The notes: a model not told the origin generated them from the letters alone. DNA of 64,000 nt from Frateuria flava (GCF_017837635.1 NZ_JAGJRS010000021.1:1-64000), one strand, 5' to 3'; positions 16,494 through 30,052 are shown, counted from the stretch's first letter. Made by a program: numbers and translations.

Positions 16494-18449
16494 TCAGCGG
16501 GAGGCGAGGTACTTCCCAACCAGGCTCACGCCGCGGTAGCCGGTGCGGCCCACCACGGTGACGAACCAGCTGCCGGCTGCCGGGTGATCGAGCACCACCG
16601 ATTCGCTGGTGCCGGCGTGGGCCGAGCGGCAGTGGTAATCCTCCGCCGTGGCGGGAGTGCCCCGGTTCACGTAGAGGGTGACGTCGCCGCTGCCGCCGCT
16701 GGTACGCAGGCTCAGCTTGCCGGCGCCTTCGGGCACGTCGATGCGATACACCGTGCGGCTACCCTTGGCCCCCGACAGGTCCGAAAGCGCCACGCCGTTG
16801 CCCAGCAGCGTCGCCTGGCTGGTCGTCCCACCGGAGTTGATGGCCATGTTCACTGCCGCGTAGGCGTCCAGGATGCCTGCGCCGATGCGATGGTCGGGCG
16901 CGACCTTGGGCGTGGCGGCGGTGCGCTGGAGGATGTCCAGCACCGCAGCGGGGGTCAGCGGCTTGAGGCCGCGGGCCAGTCGCGCGGCCTGCATCAGCGC
17001 CACGGTGCCGCTGACGTGCGGCGTCGCCTGCGAGGTACCAGCGTAGCCGGCGTAGTTGGAGTCGTCCGCGACCGGCTTGGTGGCGCCGCTGTTGATCGCC
17101 TGCCAGACGAAGCCGTCGGACACCTGCTCGCCGCTGCTGCGGTCGCCCGCGTAGATGCCGCCGCCCGGCGCGGCCAGGTCGACCGTGCGCCCGTAATTGG
17201 AGTAGTAGGCACGCCGGCTGGTGATGCCCGTGGCAGCCACCGTGACGGTGCCCGGGCAGCTGGCGGGCGAGAAGTATTTGGCGTTGTCGTTGTCGTTGCC
17301 TGCCGCGACCACCACCACCGCGCCACGCTTGTTGGCCAGGGCGATCGCCTGTCCCATCGGATCGTCCGCGGTGCACTGGCCGTAACCGCCCAGGCTGAGG
17401 TTGATCACCTGCGCCGGATGGGTGTTGTCCGGCACGCCATCGACGTGGCCGCCGGCGGCCCAGATGATCGCGTCGCTGATGTCGCTGTCGTAGCCGCCGC
17501 AGTGGCCGAGCACGCGGATCGGCAGCACCCGCGCACGGTAGGCGATGCCGGCCAGGCCGATGCCGTTGTTGGTGCGCTCGGCGCCGACCGTGCTGGCCAC
17601 GTGGGTACCGTGCCAGGAGCTGGGCTGCGGTGGGTTGAACTCATCCGTGCACATCGACTGCCACGGCCTGCCCGTCGTCCAGTCGCCCGGATCCCAACCG
17701 CCGGGGATGCGGCCGTCGTTCTTGCGGCCGGAAAGAAACGCGTCGGTGATGAAGTCATAGCCGGCGCCGGCGAGCTTGGTGTTGACGTCCACGTGGGTGG
17801 TGATGCCGGTATCGAGCACGGCGATCACGATGCCCTTGCCGTCGGCCAGGTCCCACGCGGCGTTGACGTGCGCGCCGCCGTAGTTGCGGTCGCCGAATGC
17901 GGTGGCCCGACCACTGGGTGCCTTGAGGTCCCACTGGTACTGGCGGAATTCGGTGTCGCTGGGCTTGAACGCGCTGGGGCGCAGCGAGGCCGGCGCGGCG
18001 ATGTCGCGCACGGCGTGGCGCAGCACGTCCGGCGCCACGTGCAACACGGCCGGGTCGCTGGCAATCTGCGCCATCAGCGCGGCCGCCTCATTGCGATCGA
18101 GCTTGCGCGAGGTACGCAGTACGTCGGCGCCAATCGCCAGTCGCCGTCCGTAGCTCGCCTGCACCGGCGCCTGCATCATGCCCTGCGCACTGAGCGTGGC
18201 GCGCACCAGGCCGGCGCGCGAGAGCGCCGCGCCCATGCTCTGGCGCATCAGCGAAGGATTGGCCCGCTCGGCGCTGCCTGGCCGCCAGGTAACGATGAAG
18301 CGGTCGTAATGGCCGTCGCTTTTGAGCGAACTGAGGTTGTAGTGGGTGGCGCCCAATCCCCCGGCAGGAGCGGCGGCGTGCGCCGCCATGGAGAAGGCAA
18401 AGGCCATGGAAGCGCCGAGCAGCGCCCCGATCCGCATACGATTTGACAT
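16494..18449 (-). CDS. Secreted S8 family serine protease (subtilase) with C-terminal PPC domain
   Basis: A 651-residue precursor starting at MSNRMRIGALLGASMAFAFS, a clear Sec signal peptide. The inhibitor-like propeptide spans about residues 35-150. The subtilase domain has the triad Asp213 (VLDTGI), His280 (SSWHGTHVAS) and Ser473 (YAGTSQATPHVSG), plus the oxyanion-hole Asn in AAGND. A C-terminal pre-peptidase/PPC beta domain (SRTVYRIDVPEGAGKLSLRT) follows from about 560; such domains are common in proteases secreted by type II systems. The enzyme is probably co-exported with the M4 protease. Confidence 0.96.
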   Translation of the reverse strand: MSNRMRIGALLGASMAFAFSMAAHAAAPAGGLGATHYNLSSLKSDGHYDRFIVTWRPGSAERANPSLMRQSMGAALSRAGLVRATLSAQGMMQAPVQASYGRRLAIGADVLRTSRKLDRNEAAALMAQIASDPAVLHVAPDVLRHAVRDIAAPASLRPSAFKPSDTEFRQYQWDLKAPSGRATAFGDRNYGGAHVNAAWDLADGKGIVIAVLDTGITTHVDVNTKLAGAGYDFITDAFLSGRKNDGRIPGGWDPGDWTTGRPWQSMCTDEFNPPQPSSWHGTHVASTVGAERTNNGIGLAGIAYRARVLPIRVLGHCGGYDSDISDAIIWAAGGHVDGVPDNTHPAQVINLSLGGYGQCTADDPMGQAIALANKRGAVVVVAAGNDNDNAKYFSPASCPGTVTVAATGITSRRAYYSNYGRTVDLAAPGGGIYAGDRSSGEQVSDGFVWQAINSGATKPVADDSNYAGYAGTSQATPHVSGTVALMQAARLARGLKPLTPAAVLDILQRTAATPKVAPDHRIGAGILDAYAAVNMAINSGGTTSQATLLGNGVALSDLSGAKGSRTVYRIDVPEGAGKLSLRTSGGSGDVTLYVNRGTPATAEDYHCRSAHAGTSESVVLDHPAAGSWFVTVVGRTGYRGVSLVGKYLASR

Positions 18450-18722
18450 GAAGTGATTCCCCGGTCTTGAGCACCCGCCGCCTTGCACGGCGGGCAGTAC
18501 TGCACGAAGTCCTGAAACTCCGCTTCCGTCGACGACGGTCGCCCTGGACGCATCCTGCCGGCTGTCGCGTGACTGCATCACCCACGCCCCACTGCTTCCC
18601 TGCCGTCGTCGATTGGCAAGCTAGGGGGTCGTTTGTCGCCTCGATGTGACAGCGGGCTGGACGGCTGCGCGCCTTGCCAATCCGGCCTGCTCTGCAACAA
18701 TGCGCGCTTTTGCGGACAAGCC

Positions 18723-19508
18723 ATGCAGCTGGTCGACATCGGCGCCAATCTCACGCACGAATCCTTCCGCCACGACTTCGCCGAGGTACTCGCGCGGGCC
18801 GCTGCAGAGGGGGTCACGCGAATGGTCGTGACCGGCGCTTCGCGCGAAGGCAGCGAGCAGGCGTTGGCATTGGCGCACGAACACCCTGGTGTGCTGTGGG
18901 CGACCGCGGGCGTGCATCCACACCACGCGATCGACTACGACGAGGCCACCGACGCGCGCCTGCGCGAGCTGGCCGGCCTGCCCGCGGTGCGCGCGGTCGG
19001 CGAGACGGGGCTGGACTACCACCGCAACTACTCCCCGCGCGACGTGCAGCTGCGCGTGTTCGAGCAGCAACTGGCGATCGCGGCGGAACGGGGCAAGCCG
19101 CTGTTCCTGCACCAGCGCGACGCGCACACCGATTTTCTGGCCTTGCTCAAGCGCTACCGCGACCGCGTACCGGCGGCGGTGGTGCACTGCTTCACCGACA
19201 CCCGCGAGGCGCTGCACGACTACCTCGCGCTGGACTGCCACATCGGCATCACCGGCTGGATCTGCGACGAACGCCGCGGCACGCACCTGCGCCAATTCGT
19301 GCGCGAGATTCCCGCCGAACGCCTGATGCTGGAAACCGACGCGCCTTACCTGCTGCCCCGCACGGTGCGCCCGCAACCGAGCCATCGGCGCAACGAGCCG
19401 ATGTACCTCAGGCACATCTGCGAGGAAGTGGCGCGCGATCGCGGCGAGCCGGTCGAGCTGACGGCAGCGAACAGCACCGCCGCGGCGATGGCGTTCTTCG
19501 GACTGTAG
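18723..19508 (+). CDS. tatD: TatD family metal-dependent hydrolase
   Basis: A 261-residue TIM-barrel amidohydrolase of the TatD nuclease family. The start MQLVDIGANLTHESF matches the E. coli TatD opening, which also lacks the HxH seen in other TatD paralogues. Metal and active-site motifs are visible: GVHPHHAIDY, GETGLDYHRN, LFLHQRDAH, VVHCFTD and METDAPYLLPR-like (LMLETDAPYLLPR). It diverges from the S8 protease gene across 273 bases that should hold both promoters. I see no good Shine-Dalgarno sequence. The stop TAG lies in GTAG next to a palindromic-looking stretch. Confidence 0.94.
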   Translation: MQLVDIGANLTHESFRHDFAEVLARAAAEGVTRMVVTGASREGSEQALALAHEHPGVLWATAGVHPHHAIDYDEATDARLRELAGLPAVRAVGETGLDYHRNYSPRDVQLRVFEQQLAIAAERGKPLFLHQRDAHTDFLALLKRYRDRVPAAVVHCFTDTREALHDYLALDCHIGITGWICDERRGTHLRQFVREIPAERLMLETDAPYLLPRTVRPQPSHRRNEPMYLRHICEEVARDRGEPVELTAANSTAAAMAFFGL

Positions 19509-19630
19509 CGGGCGTCTTGCCCTACGGCGGTACAGGGCTGCGCTTTATCCGGGCTCTCCCGCGTTCAGGGCAGAGGCGTTGAAGCGGCGGCGTGGGAGGA
19601 CTTGCGGCGCGAGCGCCGCACTTGGCTTGC

Positions 19631-19665
19631 TCTCCCCTCCGGGGAGAGGGCTGGAGTGAGGGGCC
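19631..19665. repeat. CCCTCTCCCC/GGGGAGAGGG-type palindrome
   Basis: TCTCCCCTCCGGGGAGAGGG plus a CTGGAGTGAGGGG tail, a third copy of the family found between gspE and gspF. It sits between the convergent tatD and methyltransferase genes, where it may help terminate both. The rest of the 284-base gap shows no gene. Confidence 0.7.
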
Positions 19666-19792
19666 GGGGCTCGCCGTGATGCTTCCCGCATGAGTGGCTT
19701 TGGTTGTGGTTCTTGCGTGGGTGTTCCACGACCTGGCTCGCGTGCCGAAGGCTTCCGATCGCCTGTCGGCACCCGGACTGGTTCAAAGAGAA

Positions 19793-20542
19793 TCAGGCGA
19801 TGCGGCCGACGCGGGTGAAGAAAGGCCAACGCACGGTCCGCACCAGGCCCACGTCGCCCCAGGCGTGCGCCAGGTCGGCTGCAGCCGCCGCCACCGGATC
19901 GACACCCGTGCGCCTGACGTAACGCTGTGTCGCGGACCAGGAGCGCAGATAAGCAAGGAACTGCGCAAGGTTCCAGCGCGCCTGCATGGCAAAGCTTGGC
20001 GCCGCGACCGGCTCGAAGGGAAACGGCAACCCACGATAACCCTCATCCACCAGCGCGCGTTCGGGCGGCCAGTCGCCGCCGAGCGTGTCGGCGTACAGCC
20101 TCCACTCGACCGCATCCACCGCCCGGTCCACGCTGCAGTTGCCATAGCCGGAAACCGCCAGCAGCGCCCCCGGCCTGGCGACCCGGCGCACTTCCGCATG
20201 GAACGCTTCCAGGTCGAACCAGTGCAATGCCTGCGACACGCTGACCAGACTTACGCTGCCCGTCGCCAGGCTGCTGTGCTCGGCCGGTTCCACGCGGTAG
20301 TCGATGGCCGGGTGCGCGCTGGCCTGGGCGATCTGTGTCGCGCTCGGGTCGGTTGCCACCACATGCTCGAAGTGCACCGCCAGCCCCAGGCTGGCCTGGC
20401 CATTGCCACAACCGGCATCCCAGGCCAGCGCATGGTCCGGCGCCTGGCCGGCGAGCCAGTCGAACCAGTCGGCGGGCGGCAGCGGTCGTGCATCCCGGTA
20501 GAGCGTGGCGTGCGCGGAGAAGTGGTCTTTGAAGGTCGGCAT
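19793..20542 (-). CDS. Class I SAM-dependent methyltransferase (UbiE/Methyltransf_11 type)
   Basis: A 249-residue soluble methyltransferase beginning MPTFKDHFSAHATLYRDARP. Motif I is AWDAGCGNGQASLGLA (about residues 39-54), the acidic end of beta-2 is VVATDPS, and VSQALHWFD is the post-motif seen in the Tam/trans-aconitate-like subgroup. The substrate cannot be named. It is last in a run of four same-strand genes, but a possible promoter box (GACAAT) sits exactly 6 bases before its ATG, so it may also be transcribed separately. Confidence 0.88.
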   Translation of the reverse strand: MPTFKDHFSAHATLYRDARPLPPADWFDWLAGQAPDHALAWDAGCGNGQASLGLAVHFEHVVATDPSATQIAQASAHPAIDYRVEPAEHSSLATGSVSLVSVSQALHWFDLEAFHAEVRRVARPGALLAVSGYGNCSVDRAVDAVEWRLYADTLGGDWPPERALVDEGYRGLPFPFEPVAAPSFAMQARWNLAQFLAYLRSWSATQRYVRRTGVDPVAAAAADLAHAWGDVGLVRTVRWPFFTRVGRIA

Positions 20543-20548
20543 GAGCGC

Positions 20549-20554
20549 ATTGTC
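20549..20554 (-). promoter_or_regulatory. Candidate -10 box for a leaderless methyltransferase transcript
   Basis: GACAAT on the minus strand, 6 bases (GCGCTC) before the ATG of the methyltransferase gene, with no Shine-Dalgarno sequence. The same geometry appears at trmL, ubiJ, arfB and the ketosynthase gene. Confidence 0.4.
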
Positions 20555-20570
20555 CCGCGGAGCGGCCCTC

Positions 20571-21104
20571 CTACAGGAGCCGGCGGGTCTGGCCCGGGGG
20601 CAGGCCATCCAGCGCCCAGTCGCCGATGCGCACACGGATCAGCCGCAGGGTGGGAAAGCCCACCGCGGCCGTCATCCGCCGCACCTGCCGATTGCGCCCC
20701 TCGCGCAGCGTGACGGTGAGCCAGCTGGTGGGGATCGCCTTGCGGAAGCGCACCGGCGGGTCACGCGGCCATAGCCAGTCCGGCTCGACCGCGTGCTCGG
20801 CGCCCGTCGGGAGCGTGGGACCGTCGTTGAGCGCGACGCCACGCCGCAATGCAATGAGCGCCTCGTCGGTCATGGCGCCATCGACCTGCACCAGATAGGT
20901 CTTCGGTTGCTTGTGGCGCGGATCGGTGAGGCGGTGCGCGAGGCGGCCGTCGTCGGTCAGCAACAGCAGGCCTTCGCTGTCGTGATCCAGCCGTCCGGCC
21001 GGATAGACGTCCTTCTCGCGCACGTAGCCGGCCAGCGTCGGCCGGCTGCCATCGCCGGAGAACTGGCACAACACGCCATAGGGCTTGTTGAGCGCGATCA
21101 GCAC
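20571..21104 (-). CDS. rluE: 23S rRNA pseudouridine synthase RluE-like
   Basis: A 177-residue RsuA/RluE-subfamily pseudouridine synthase without an S4 domain, as in RluE, which modifies 23S rRNA U2457 in E. coli. The catalytic Asp40 sits in [29 protein letters not shown] near the N-terminus and [21 protein letters not shown] are subfamily signatures. The GTG start lies one base after the upstream stop (TGACGTG), indicating coupling with the exported methyltransferase-like gene. Confidence 0.92.
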   Translation of the reverse strand: MLIALNKPYGVLCQFSGDGSRPTLAGYVREKDVYPAGRLDHDSEGLLLLTDDGRLAHRLTDPRHKQPKTYLVQVDGAMTDEALIALRRGVALNDGPTLPTGAEHAVEPDWLWPRDPPVRFRKAIPTSWLTVTLREGRNRQVRRMTAAVGFPTLRLIRVRIGDWALDGLPPGQTRRLL

Positions 21105-21105
21105 G

Positions 21106-21984
21106 TCACGGCGAGGAGGCCGCGTGGGCCGGCGCCTCCGGCTTCACGAAACGCAGGGTCATGCGGTCGGACTCGCCGATCGCCAGGTACTTGTCCTTGT
21201 CCTTGTCACCCAGCGCCAGCGTGGGCGGCAGCGTCCACACACCTTCGGGATGATCGTGGTCATCCTTCGGGTTGGCGTTGATCTCGCTGCGGCCGTCCAG
21301 CACGAACCCGGCGTCGGTCGCCAGCTTGATGACGTAATCGACCGGCAGGTAGCCGCTGCGCTTGACCTCGTCCAGCGTGGCGCCGGCGTCGGCGCGATGG
21401 TCGACCACGCCAAGCACGCCACCGGGCTTGAGCACCGTGTAGAAGGCCTTGAACATCGCCGGCGCGGTGCCGTCCATCGCCCAGTTGTGGACGTTGCGGA
21501 AAGTCAGCACGCGGTCGGCCGAGCCGGCCGGGCCGAGCACCGGCGCCTTCGGATCGAAGGCCACGATGGCGGCCTTGCCGAACTGCGCCGGGTGCGCGAG
21601 GAAGAGCTTGCGCAGGGCACTGTCGTCGTCGCGCGCTTCACTGTCGGCCGAGGGCTGCTTTTCGGCGGCGATGTAATGGCCGTTGTCGCGCAGCAGGGGT
21701 GCCAGGATCTGTGCGTACCAACCGCCGCCGGGGGTGATCTCGATCACCGTCTGGTCCGGGCGCAGCTCGAAGAAGGTCAGCGTTTCCTTCGGGTGACGGT
21801 AGGTGTCGCGCGCGCGCTGGTCGGTCGGGCGCCAGTCGCCCCCGATGACCTGGGCAAGCTGGGTGGCGGTGTAGTCGCTGGCCGAGGTCGGCGGCACCAG
21901 CGCATCGGTGGGCTGGTCCTGTGCGATGGCCGGCAGGGCCAGCAGGGCGGTGGTGCAGAAAGCGGTAAGCAACAAGGTCTTCAT
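21106..21984 (-). CDS. Exported methyltransferase-like protein (COG4798 type)
   Basis: A 292-residue protein with a clear Sec signal peptide ([22 protein letters not shown]). A methyltransferase-like fold follows: motif [20 protein letters not shown] and a later [14 protein letters not shown] strand. Members of this family are annotated as predicted methyltransferases, yet export would separate the enzyme from cytoplasmic SAM. The periplasmic function is therefore unclear. It starts 33 bases after the NYN gene and is coupled to rluE. Confidence 0.85.
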   Translation of the reverse strand: MKTLLLTAFCTTALLALPAIAQDQPTDALVPPTSASDYTATQLAQVIGGDWRPTDQRARDTYRHPKETLTFFELRPDQTVIEITPGGGWYAQILAPLLRDNGHYIAAEKQPSADSEARDDDSALRKLFLAHPAQFGKAAIVAFDPKAPVLGPAGSADRVLTFRNVHNWAMDGTAPAMFKAFYTVLKPGGVLGVVDHRADAGATLDEVKRSGYLPVDYVIKLATDAGFVLDGRSEINANPKDDHDHPEGVWTLPPTLALGDKDKDKYLAIGESDRMTLRFVKPEAPAHAASSP

Positions 21985-22017
21985 GGTGTCTCCTTACGAC
22001 CACGCGGGACGAATGTT

Positions 22018-22680
22018 TCAGAAAGGACGCGGGCAAACCGACTGCAGGCCGTCGATATGCTCGTGCAGGTCCGGGGCTATACCCTGCCACATCGGATCGA
22101 GGATGAAGTCGATCCCCTCGTAGCGAGCCAGTTTTGCCGCCGGGATGAAATCCGCATCGCCGGCGACCAGGATGATCTGGTCGACCAGCTTCTTGTAGGT
22201 CAGCGCCGCGATGTCGATGCCGATCTTCATGTCCACCTGGGTCTGGCGCATGTCCGGCTCGAAATGCTCGTCGCCCAGATCCTCCCACGCCAGGGTGCCC
22301 TCGCGCAGCTGCTGGTAGGCGTTGTGGCGGAGCTTCCATTCGCCGCGCTCGGCCAGCCGGCCAAGCCGCAGCGCCATCTTGCGCTGGCGCCGCAGCTGGT
22401 CGTGCAGCTCGCGACGGAAGGCGGCCGCGCCGGTGCGCGAGAAGTCCACCGCCTCGCCGCTGAGCGGACGCACCAGCACCTTGTCCAGCGGCGGGCAGTC
22501 GTAGAAGAAGATCCGGTACAGCTGCTCGCGCGGACGGTCCAGCGCCTTGAGGTGCTCCAGCGCCATGCCGAACACGGTCTTGGCCACGGTACGCGCGTCG
22601 TTGGCGTCACGCTCGCCCCACACCTTGCGGTAACGGGCAAGGAAGAAAGCGCCGTCGACGAGGATGGCGGTGCGTTGCAT
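22018..22680 (-). CDS. NYN domain protein (LabA/DUF88-like putative ribonuclease)
   Basis: A 220-residue PIN-like NYN protein. The start MQRTAILVDGAFF (AAGGA 6 bases upstream) gives the first catalytic Asp9. VDMKIGIDIAALTYKKLVD and LVAGDADFIPAAK supply the other conserved acidic residues. Proteins of this family are thought to cut RNA, but substrates are unknown for most. It is the first gene of a four-gene same-strand group running to 19793. Confidence 0.9.
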   Translation of the reverse strand: MQRTAILVDGAFFLARYRKVWGERDANDARTVAKTVFGMALEHLKALDRPREQLYRIFFYDCPPLDKVLVRPLSGEAVDFSRTGAAAFRRELHDQLRRQRKMALRLGRLAERGEWKLRHNAYQQLREGTLAWEDLGDEHFEPDMRQTQVDMKIGIDIAALTYKKLVDQIILVAGDADFIPAAKLARYEGIDFILDPMWQGIAPDLHEHIDGLQSVCPRPF

Positions 22681-22740
22681 GGGGGTCCTTTGGGGAGTGC
22701 CGGGAAGGCGCGCGCATTCTAGCCGAGCGCCGGCGCCGCC

Positions 22741-22809
22741 GCAGGAGCCCGCTTGTGAGCGATGCTTTTGTTCCTGGCGCAAAGGCATCGCCCACAAGTG
22801 GGCTCCTAC
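22741..22809. repeat. GTAGGAGC-type palindromic pair (REP/BIME)
   Basis: GCAGGAGCCCGCTTGTGAGCGATGC faces GCATCGCCCACAAGTGGGCTCCTAC, two inverted REP-like units about 15 bases apart. It lies between frmA and the NYN gene. Other members are at 34444, 36898, 44606 and 60196. Confidence 0.75.
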
Positions 22810-22825
22810 GAAGAGCGGGGCTGGC

Positions 22826-24975
<2,150 letters not shown>

Positions 24976-25026
24976 GAGGTCGGCCTCCGAGGCGTTGGCG
25001 ACTTGAAGTCCACTCAAGGCTGGCTT

Positions 25027-25039
25027 GCGAATATATCGC
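25027..25039. promoter_or_regulatory. Palindrome in the LysR/small-ORF divergent region
   Basis: GCGA-ATATA-TCGC, a 4-base inverted repeat with an AT-only centre, is unusual in this GC-rich DNA. It lies 52 bases before the LysR start and 69 bases before the small ORF. A LysR-type binding site is inferred from position only. Confidence 0.45.
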
Positions 25040-25107
25040 TTTTGGGCGCCCCGCATGCGGCGTACCTTGAGCGCTCCCCAAGGCAACACCCCACACCGGA
25101 GGTTCTC

Positions 25108-25278
25108 GTGAAACCGTTCTGGAAACAGTTGCTTTACCTGCATGGCCACGCCCTGCCCACCGGGCTGAGCTGGCGTGAGGACGCGCCGGAGCGCGGTGGC
25201 CGTACCGTGGCGACCGGCAAGCCGGCGCCACCGATGCTGCGCTGGCGCGAGGTGCTACGCGCGGCGCTGGTCAGCTAG
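25108..25278 (+). CDS. Small protein of unknown function, 56 residues
   Basis: The GTG start has a strong Shine-Dalgarno sequence (CCGGAGGTTCTC before GTG). The product opens MKPFWKQLLYLHGHALPTGL, continues SWREDAPERGG, and ends MLRWREVLRAALVS: soluble, basic, with aromatic residues at the N-terminus. I do not recognise a family. The strong ribosome site, the divergent LysR gene and the palindrome between them make this a likely real, regulated gene. It is followed by a palindromic repeat and then an aldo/keto reductase on the same strand. Confidence 0.7.
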   Translation: MKPFWKQLLYLHGHALPTGLSWREDAPERGGRTVATGKPAPPMLRWREVLRAALVS

Positions 25279-25289
25279 GACGCCGGCGC

Positions 25290-25347
25290 AGGGTGGGCTT
25301 CAGTCCACCCTCGCGATGCGGCGGATGGGCTGAAGCCCGCCCGCCCT
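25290..25347. repeat. GGGTGGGCTTCAGCC-type palindromic pair
   Basis: AGGGTGGGCTTCAGTCCACCCT faces GGGCTGAAGCCCGCCCGCCCT. Related pairs are at 37694-37755 and 53377-53442. It lies 11 bases after the small ORF stop and may act as its terminator. Confidence 0.7.
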
Positions 25348-25473
25348 GCGCAATGGGTCCGCCCGGACAACACCCGCACGCCGGGACTGCCGTCGTGCAG
25401 AGGCGTGCTCCTGCCGTTGATTCCTTGGAAAAGGCGCTCCATCTGTTGAGGATTCCCAGCCCGGAGGATCCCC

Positions 25474-26427
25474 ATGCATCTGCGCCCCCTCGGCCGCTCG
25501 CCGCTTGCCATCGCCCCGCTTGTCTTTGGCGGCAACGTGTTTGGATGGAGTGCGGACGAGAAACGCTCCTTCGAGCTGCTGGACGCCTTCGTCGACGCCG
25601 GCTTCAACCTGGTCGATACGGCGGACGTCTATCCGGCCTGGGTGCCGGGCAACCGCGGCGGCGAATCGGAGACCATCATCGGCCGCTGGCTGAAGGCCAC
25701 CGGCAAGCGCGACAAAGTGCTGATCGCGACCAAGGTGGCCAAGTGGGCCGAACAGCCGGGCCTGTCACCGGTCAATATCCAGCAGGCGGTGGAAGGTTCG
25801 CTCAGGCGATTGCAGATCGATTGCATCGACCTGTACCAGGCGCACGAGGACGACGCCTCGGTTCCGCTGGCCGACACGCTCGGCGCGTTTGGACGGCTGA
25901 TCGAGCAGGGCAAGGTACGCGCGATCGGGGCCTCCAACTACACCGCCGACCGCTTCGCCGAGACGCTGAAGATGTCGGCCGACCATGGCCTGCCGCGCTA
26001 CGAATCACTGCAGCCGGAATACAACCTGCTGCGCCGCACCGGCTACGAGCGCGAGCTGGAACCGCTGATCCGGCGCGAGCAGGTCGGCGTGATCAGCTAT
26101 TACGCGCTGGCCAGCGGCTTCCTGACCGGCAAGTACCGCAGCGAGGCGGATCTGGCCAAGAGCCGCGCGCGCGGCGCCGGCGTGCGCAAATACCTGGACG
26201 CACGCGGACTGGACATCCTCCACGCGCTCGACCGCGTCGCCGCCAACCACCAGGCCACCCCCGCGCAGATCGCGCTGGCCTGGCTGATCGCCCGCCCGGG
26301 CCTCACCGCGCCGATCGCCAGCGCGACCAGCCTGGAACAACTGCATGAGCTGCTGGATGCGGTGAAACTTGCGCTGGCGCCGGATGAAATCGCCCTGCTC
26401 GACCAGGCCAGCGCCAAGCCGTCCTGA
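25474..26427 (+). CDS. Aldo/keto reductase
   Basis: A 317-residue NADPH-dependent oxidoreductase with a TIM barrel. The active-site region reads NLVDTADVYPAW (Asp and Tyr), Lys in LIATKVAKW, and His in YQAHEDD. The C-terminal cofactor-binding segment is PIASATSLEQLHELL. The family reduces aldehydes and ketones; the substrate is not predictable. GGAGGATCCCC precedes the ATG. It may be regulated with the small ORF upstream, but 195 bases and a repeat separate them. Confidence 0.94.
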   Translation: MHLRPLGRSPLAIAPLVFGGNVFGWSADEKRSFELLDAFVDAGFNLVDTADVYPAWVPGNRGGESETIIGRWLKATGKRDKVLIATKVAKWAEQPGLSPVNIQQAVEGSLRRLQIDCIDLYQAHEDDASVPLADTLGAFGRLIEQGKVRAIGASNYTADRFAETLKMSADHGLPRYESLQPEYNLLRRTGYERELEPLIRREQVGVISYYALASGFLTGKYRSEADLAKSRARGAGVRKYLDARGLDILHALDRVAANHQATPAQIALAWLIARPGLTAPIASATSLEQLHELLDAVKLALAPDEIALLDQASAKPS

Positions 26428-26515
26428 TGCAGGCCTCCGACGGTTGCTCACGGATCACCGTGCGCAGCCCTGCCTGGAGGCACGCCTCGCGAAAGGCGCA
26501 CCGGCCGGGCCTGCG

Positions 26516-27535
26516 CTACGGTGCCGTCTCGCCGGTGTCGTCCGGCGACTCGACCACGTAGCCTTCCGCCGCCAGCGCCGCGAGGTAGCCATCGTGGCGC
26601 AAGGCCTGGTCGATCGGCAGCAGCGCGAAGCTGCTCGCGTGGGCCGCCAGCGCCTTGCGCGCCGCCGCGAGCCAGGCCTGGCGCATCTTGCCCTCGACAT
26701 CCTGCAGGCCCAGCTTGCGGGCGAAGCCTGCGCCGCTCAGCGCATCGGCGCACGGCGCCCGCGCCGCATCGCCGGGAAGCCGGCGCAGGGTCGCCAGGTC
26801 ACCGCTGGCCCAGGCGTTGGCGCGCTGGCCCATCTGTGTCAGGTCCACCTCCACCTGGGCAAGCATGGCGTCGAAGCAGGTCAGGTCGTCCAGGCGTTCG
26901 CGCTTGAAGTCCTTCACCAGCGCCCTGGGGTCTTCGATGGTGGCCACGTAGGCGGTCGACGTGCGCGGGATGCCGGCCTGCCTGGCCGCATCCAGCAGGC
27001 CGGGCACCACGCCCTTGCGATCCAGGCCGGCCCGGTCCATCGCCGCCTGGTACAAACGGAATCCGGCAAACAGCGGCCGCCATTTCTCCACCTTGCCATC
27101 GCGACCGATGTAGCGCGCCTTGAGCGCCAGCCAGCGCGCATAGCTGGCCGCGGGCACGACCTCGGCCAGCCGTGCGTGGTCGGGGTTGTTGCGGATGCCG
27201 ATCAGCCGCGGCAGCAGCGCCAGCTTGCCGAAGAAGCCCAGGTTCGACTTCAGGTGGATGCCCGGTTCACGCAGCAGTTCCTGCGCGCCGCGCAGCCGGT
27301 CGAGCACCTCGCGCGACTGCCATTGCATGTCGCGCGGCAGCGGCTCGAGCGTGCCCAGCACCCACATCACGTGGCCCTGGGGCGAGCTCACTTTCCACAG
27401 ACCCGGACCGGGCTGCTCGCCGCGCACCAGTACCGGCGCCAGGGTGGTGACCGAGGCGGCCGGCACGGGTGTGGCCTGCCGGCCGGCGGCGGCCGTGGCT
27501 AGCAACATCAGCAGCGACAGAAGGATCGTGCGCAT
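26516..27535 (-). CDS. TraB/GumN family protein, exported
   Basis: A 339-residue protein with a signal peptide (MRTILLSLLMLLATAAAG). A TraB/GumN-like domain follows: LWKVSSPQGHVMWVLGTLEPLP, then DALSGAGFARKLG near the end. Family members lie near exopolysaccharide genes or in erythromycin-esterase-like folds, and their biochemical role is not settled. It converges on no gene: downstream is the aldo/keto reductase end on the opposite strand. Upstream lies the icd terminator, so it probably has its own promoter. Confidence 0.85.
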   Translation of the reverse strand: MRTILLSLLMLLATAAAGRQATPVPAASVTTLAPVLVRGEQPGPGLWKVSSPQGHVMWVLGTLEPLPRDMQWQSREVLDRLRGAQELLREPGIHLKSNLGFFGKLALLPRLIGIRNNPDHARLAEVVPAASYARWLALKARYIGRDGKVEKWRPLFAGFRLYQAAMDRAGLDRKGVVPGLLDAARQAGIPRTSTAYVATIEDPRALVKDFKRERLDDLTCFDAMLAQVEVDLTQMGQRANAWASGDLATLRRLPGDAARAPCADALSGAGFARKLGLQDVEGKMRQAWLAAARKALAAHASSFALLPIDQALRHDGYLAALAAEGYVVESPDDTGETAP

Positions 27536-27558
27536 GGGGTCCGTCCCTGTCTACGTAT

Positions 27559-27584
27559 AAAAAAAGGCGCGCCGTAGCGCGCCT
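27559..27584 (-). terminator. Rho-independent terminator of icd
   Basis: On the minus strand AAGGCGCGC, a TAC loop and GCGCGCCTT are followed by TTTTTT. It lies just past the icd stop codon. This is the clearest intrinsic terminator in the window. Confidence 0.9.
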
Positions 27585-27590
27585 TCCGGT

Positions 27591-29924
<2,334 letters not shown>

Positions 29925-30052
29925 CTATCGCACACGCATACGCGGGCGCACGGGGGACTGGCGCACGCACGTCAACGCGCGGACGGAAACGGCCGACGCC
30001 ATGAAGTGCCCCGAGGCGTCAGCGGAGCACGCAAGCCAGGGAAAAGAAGCGC

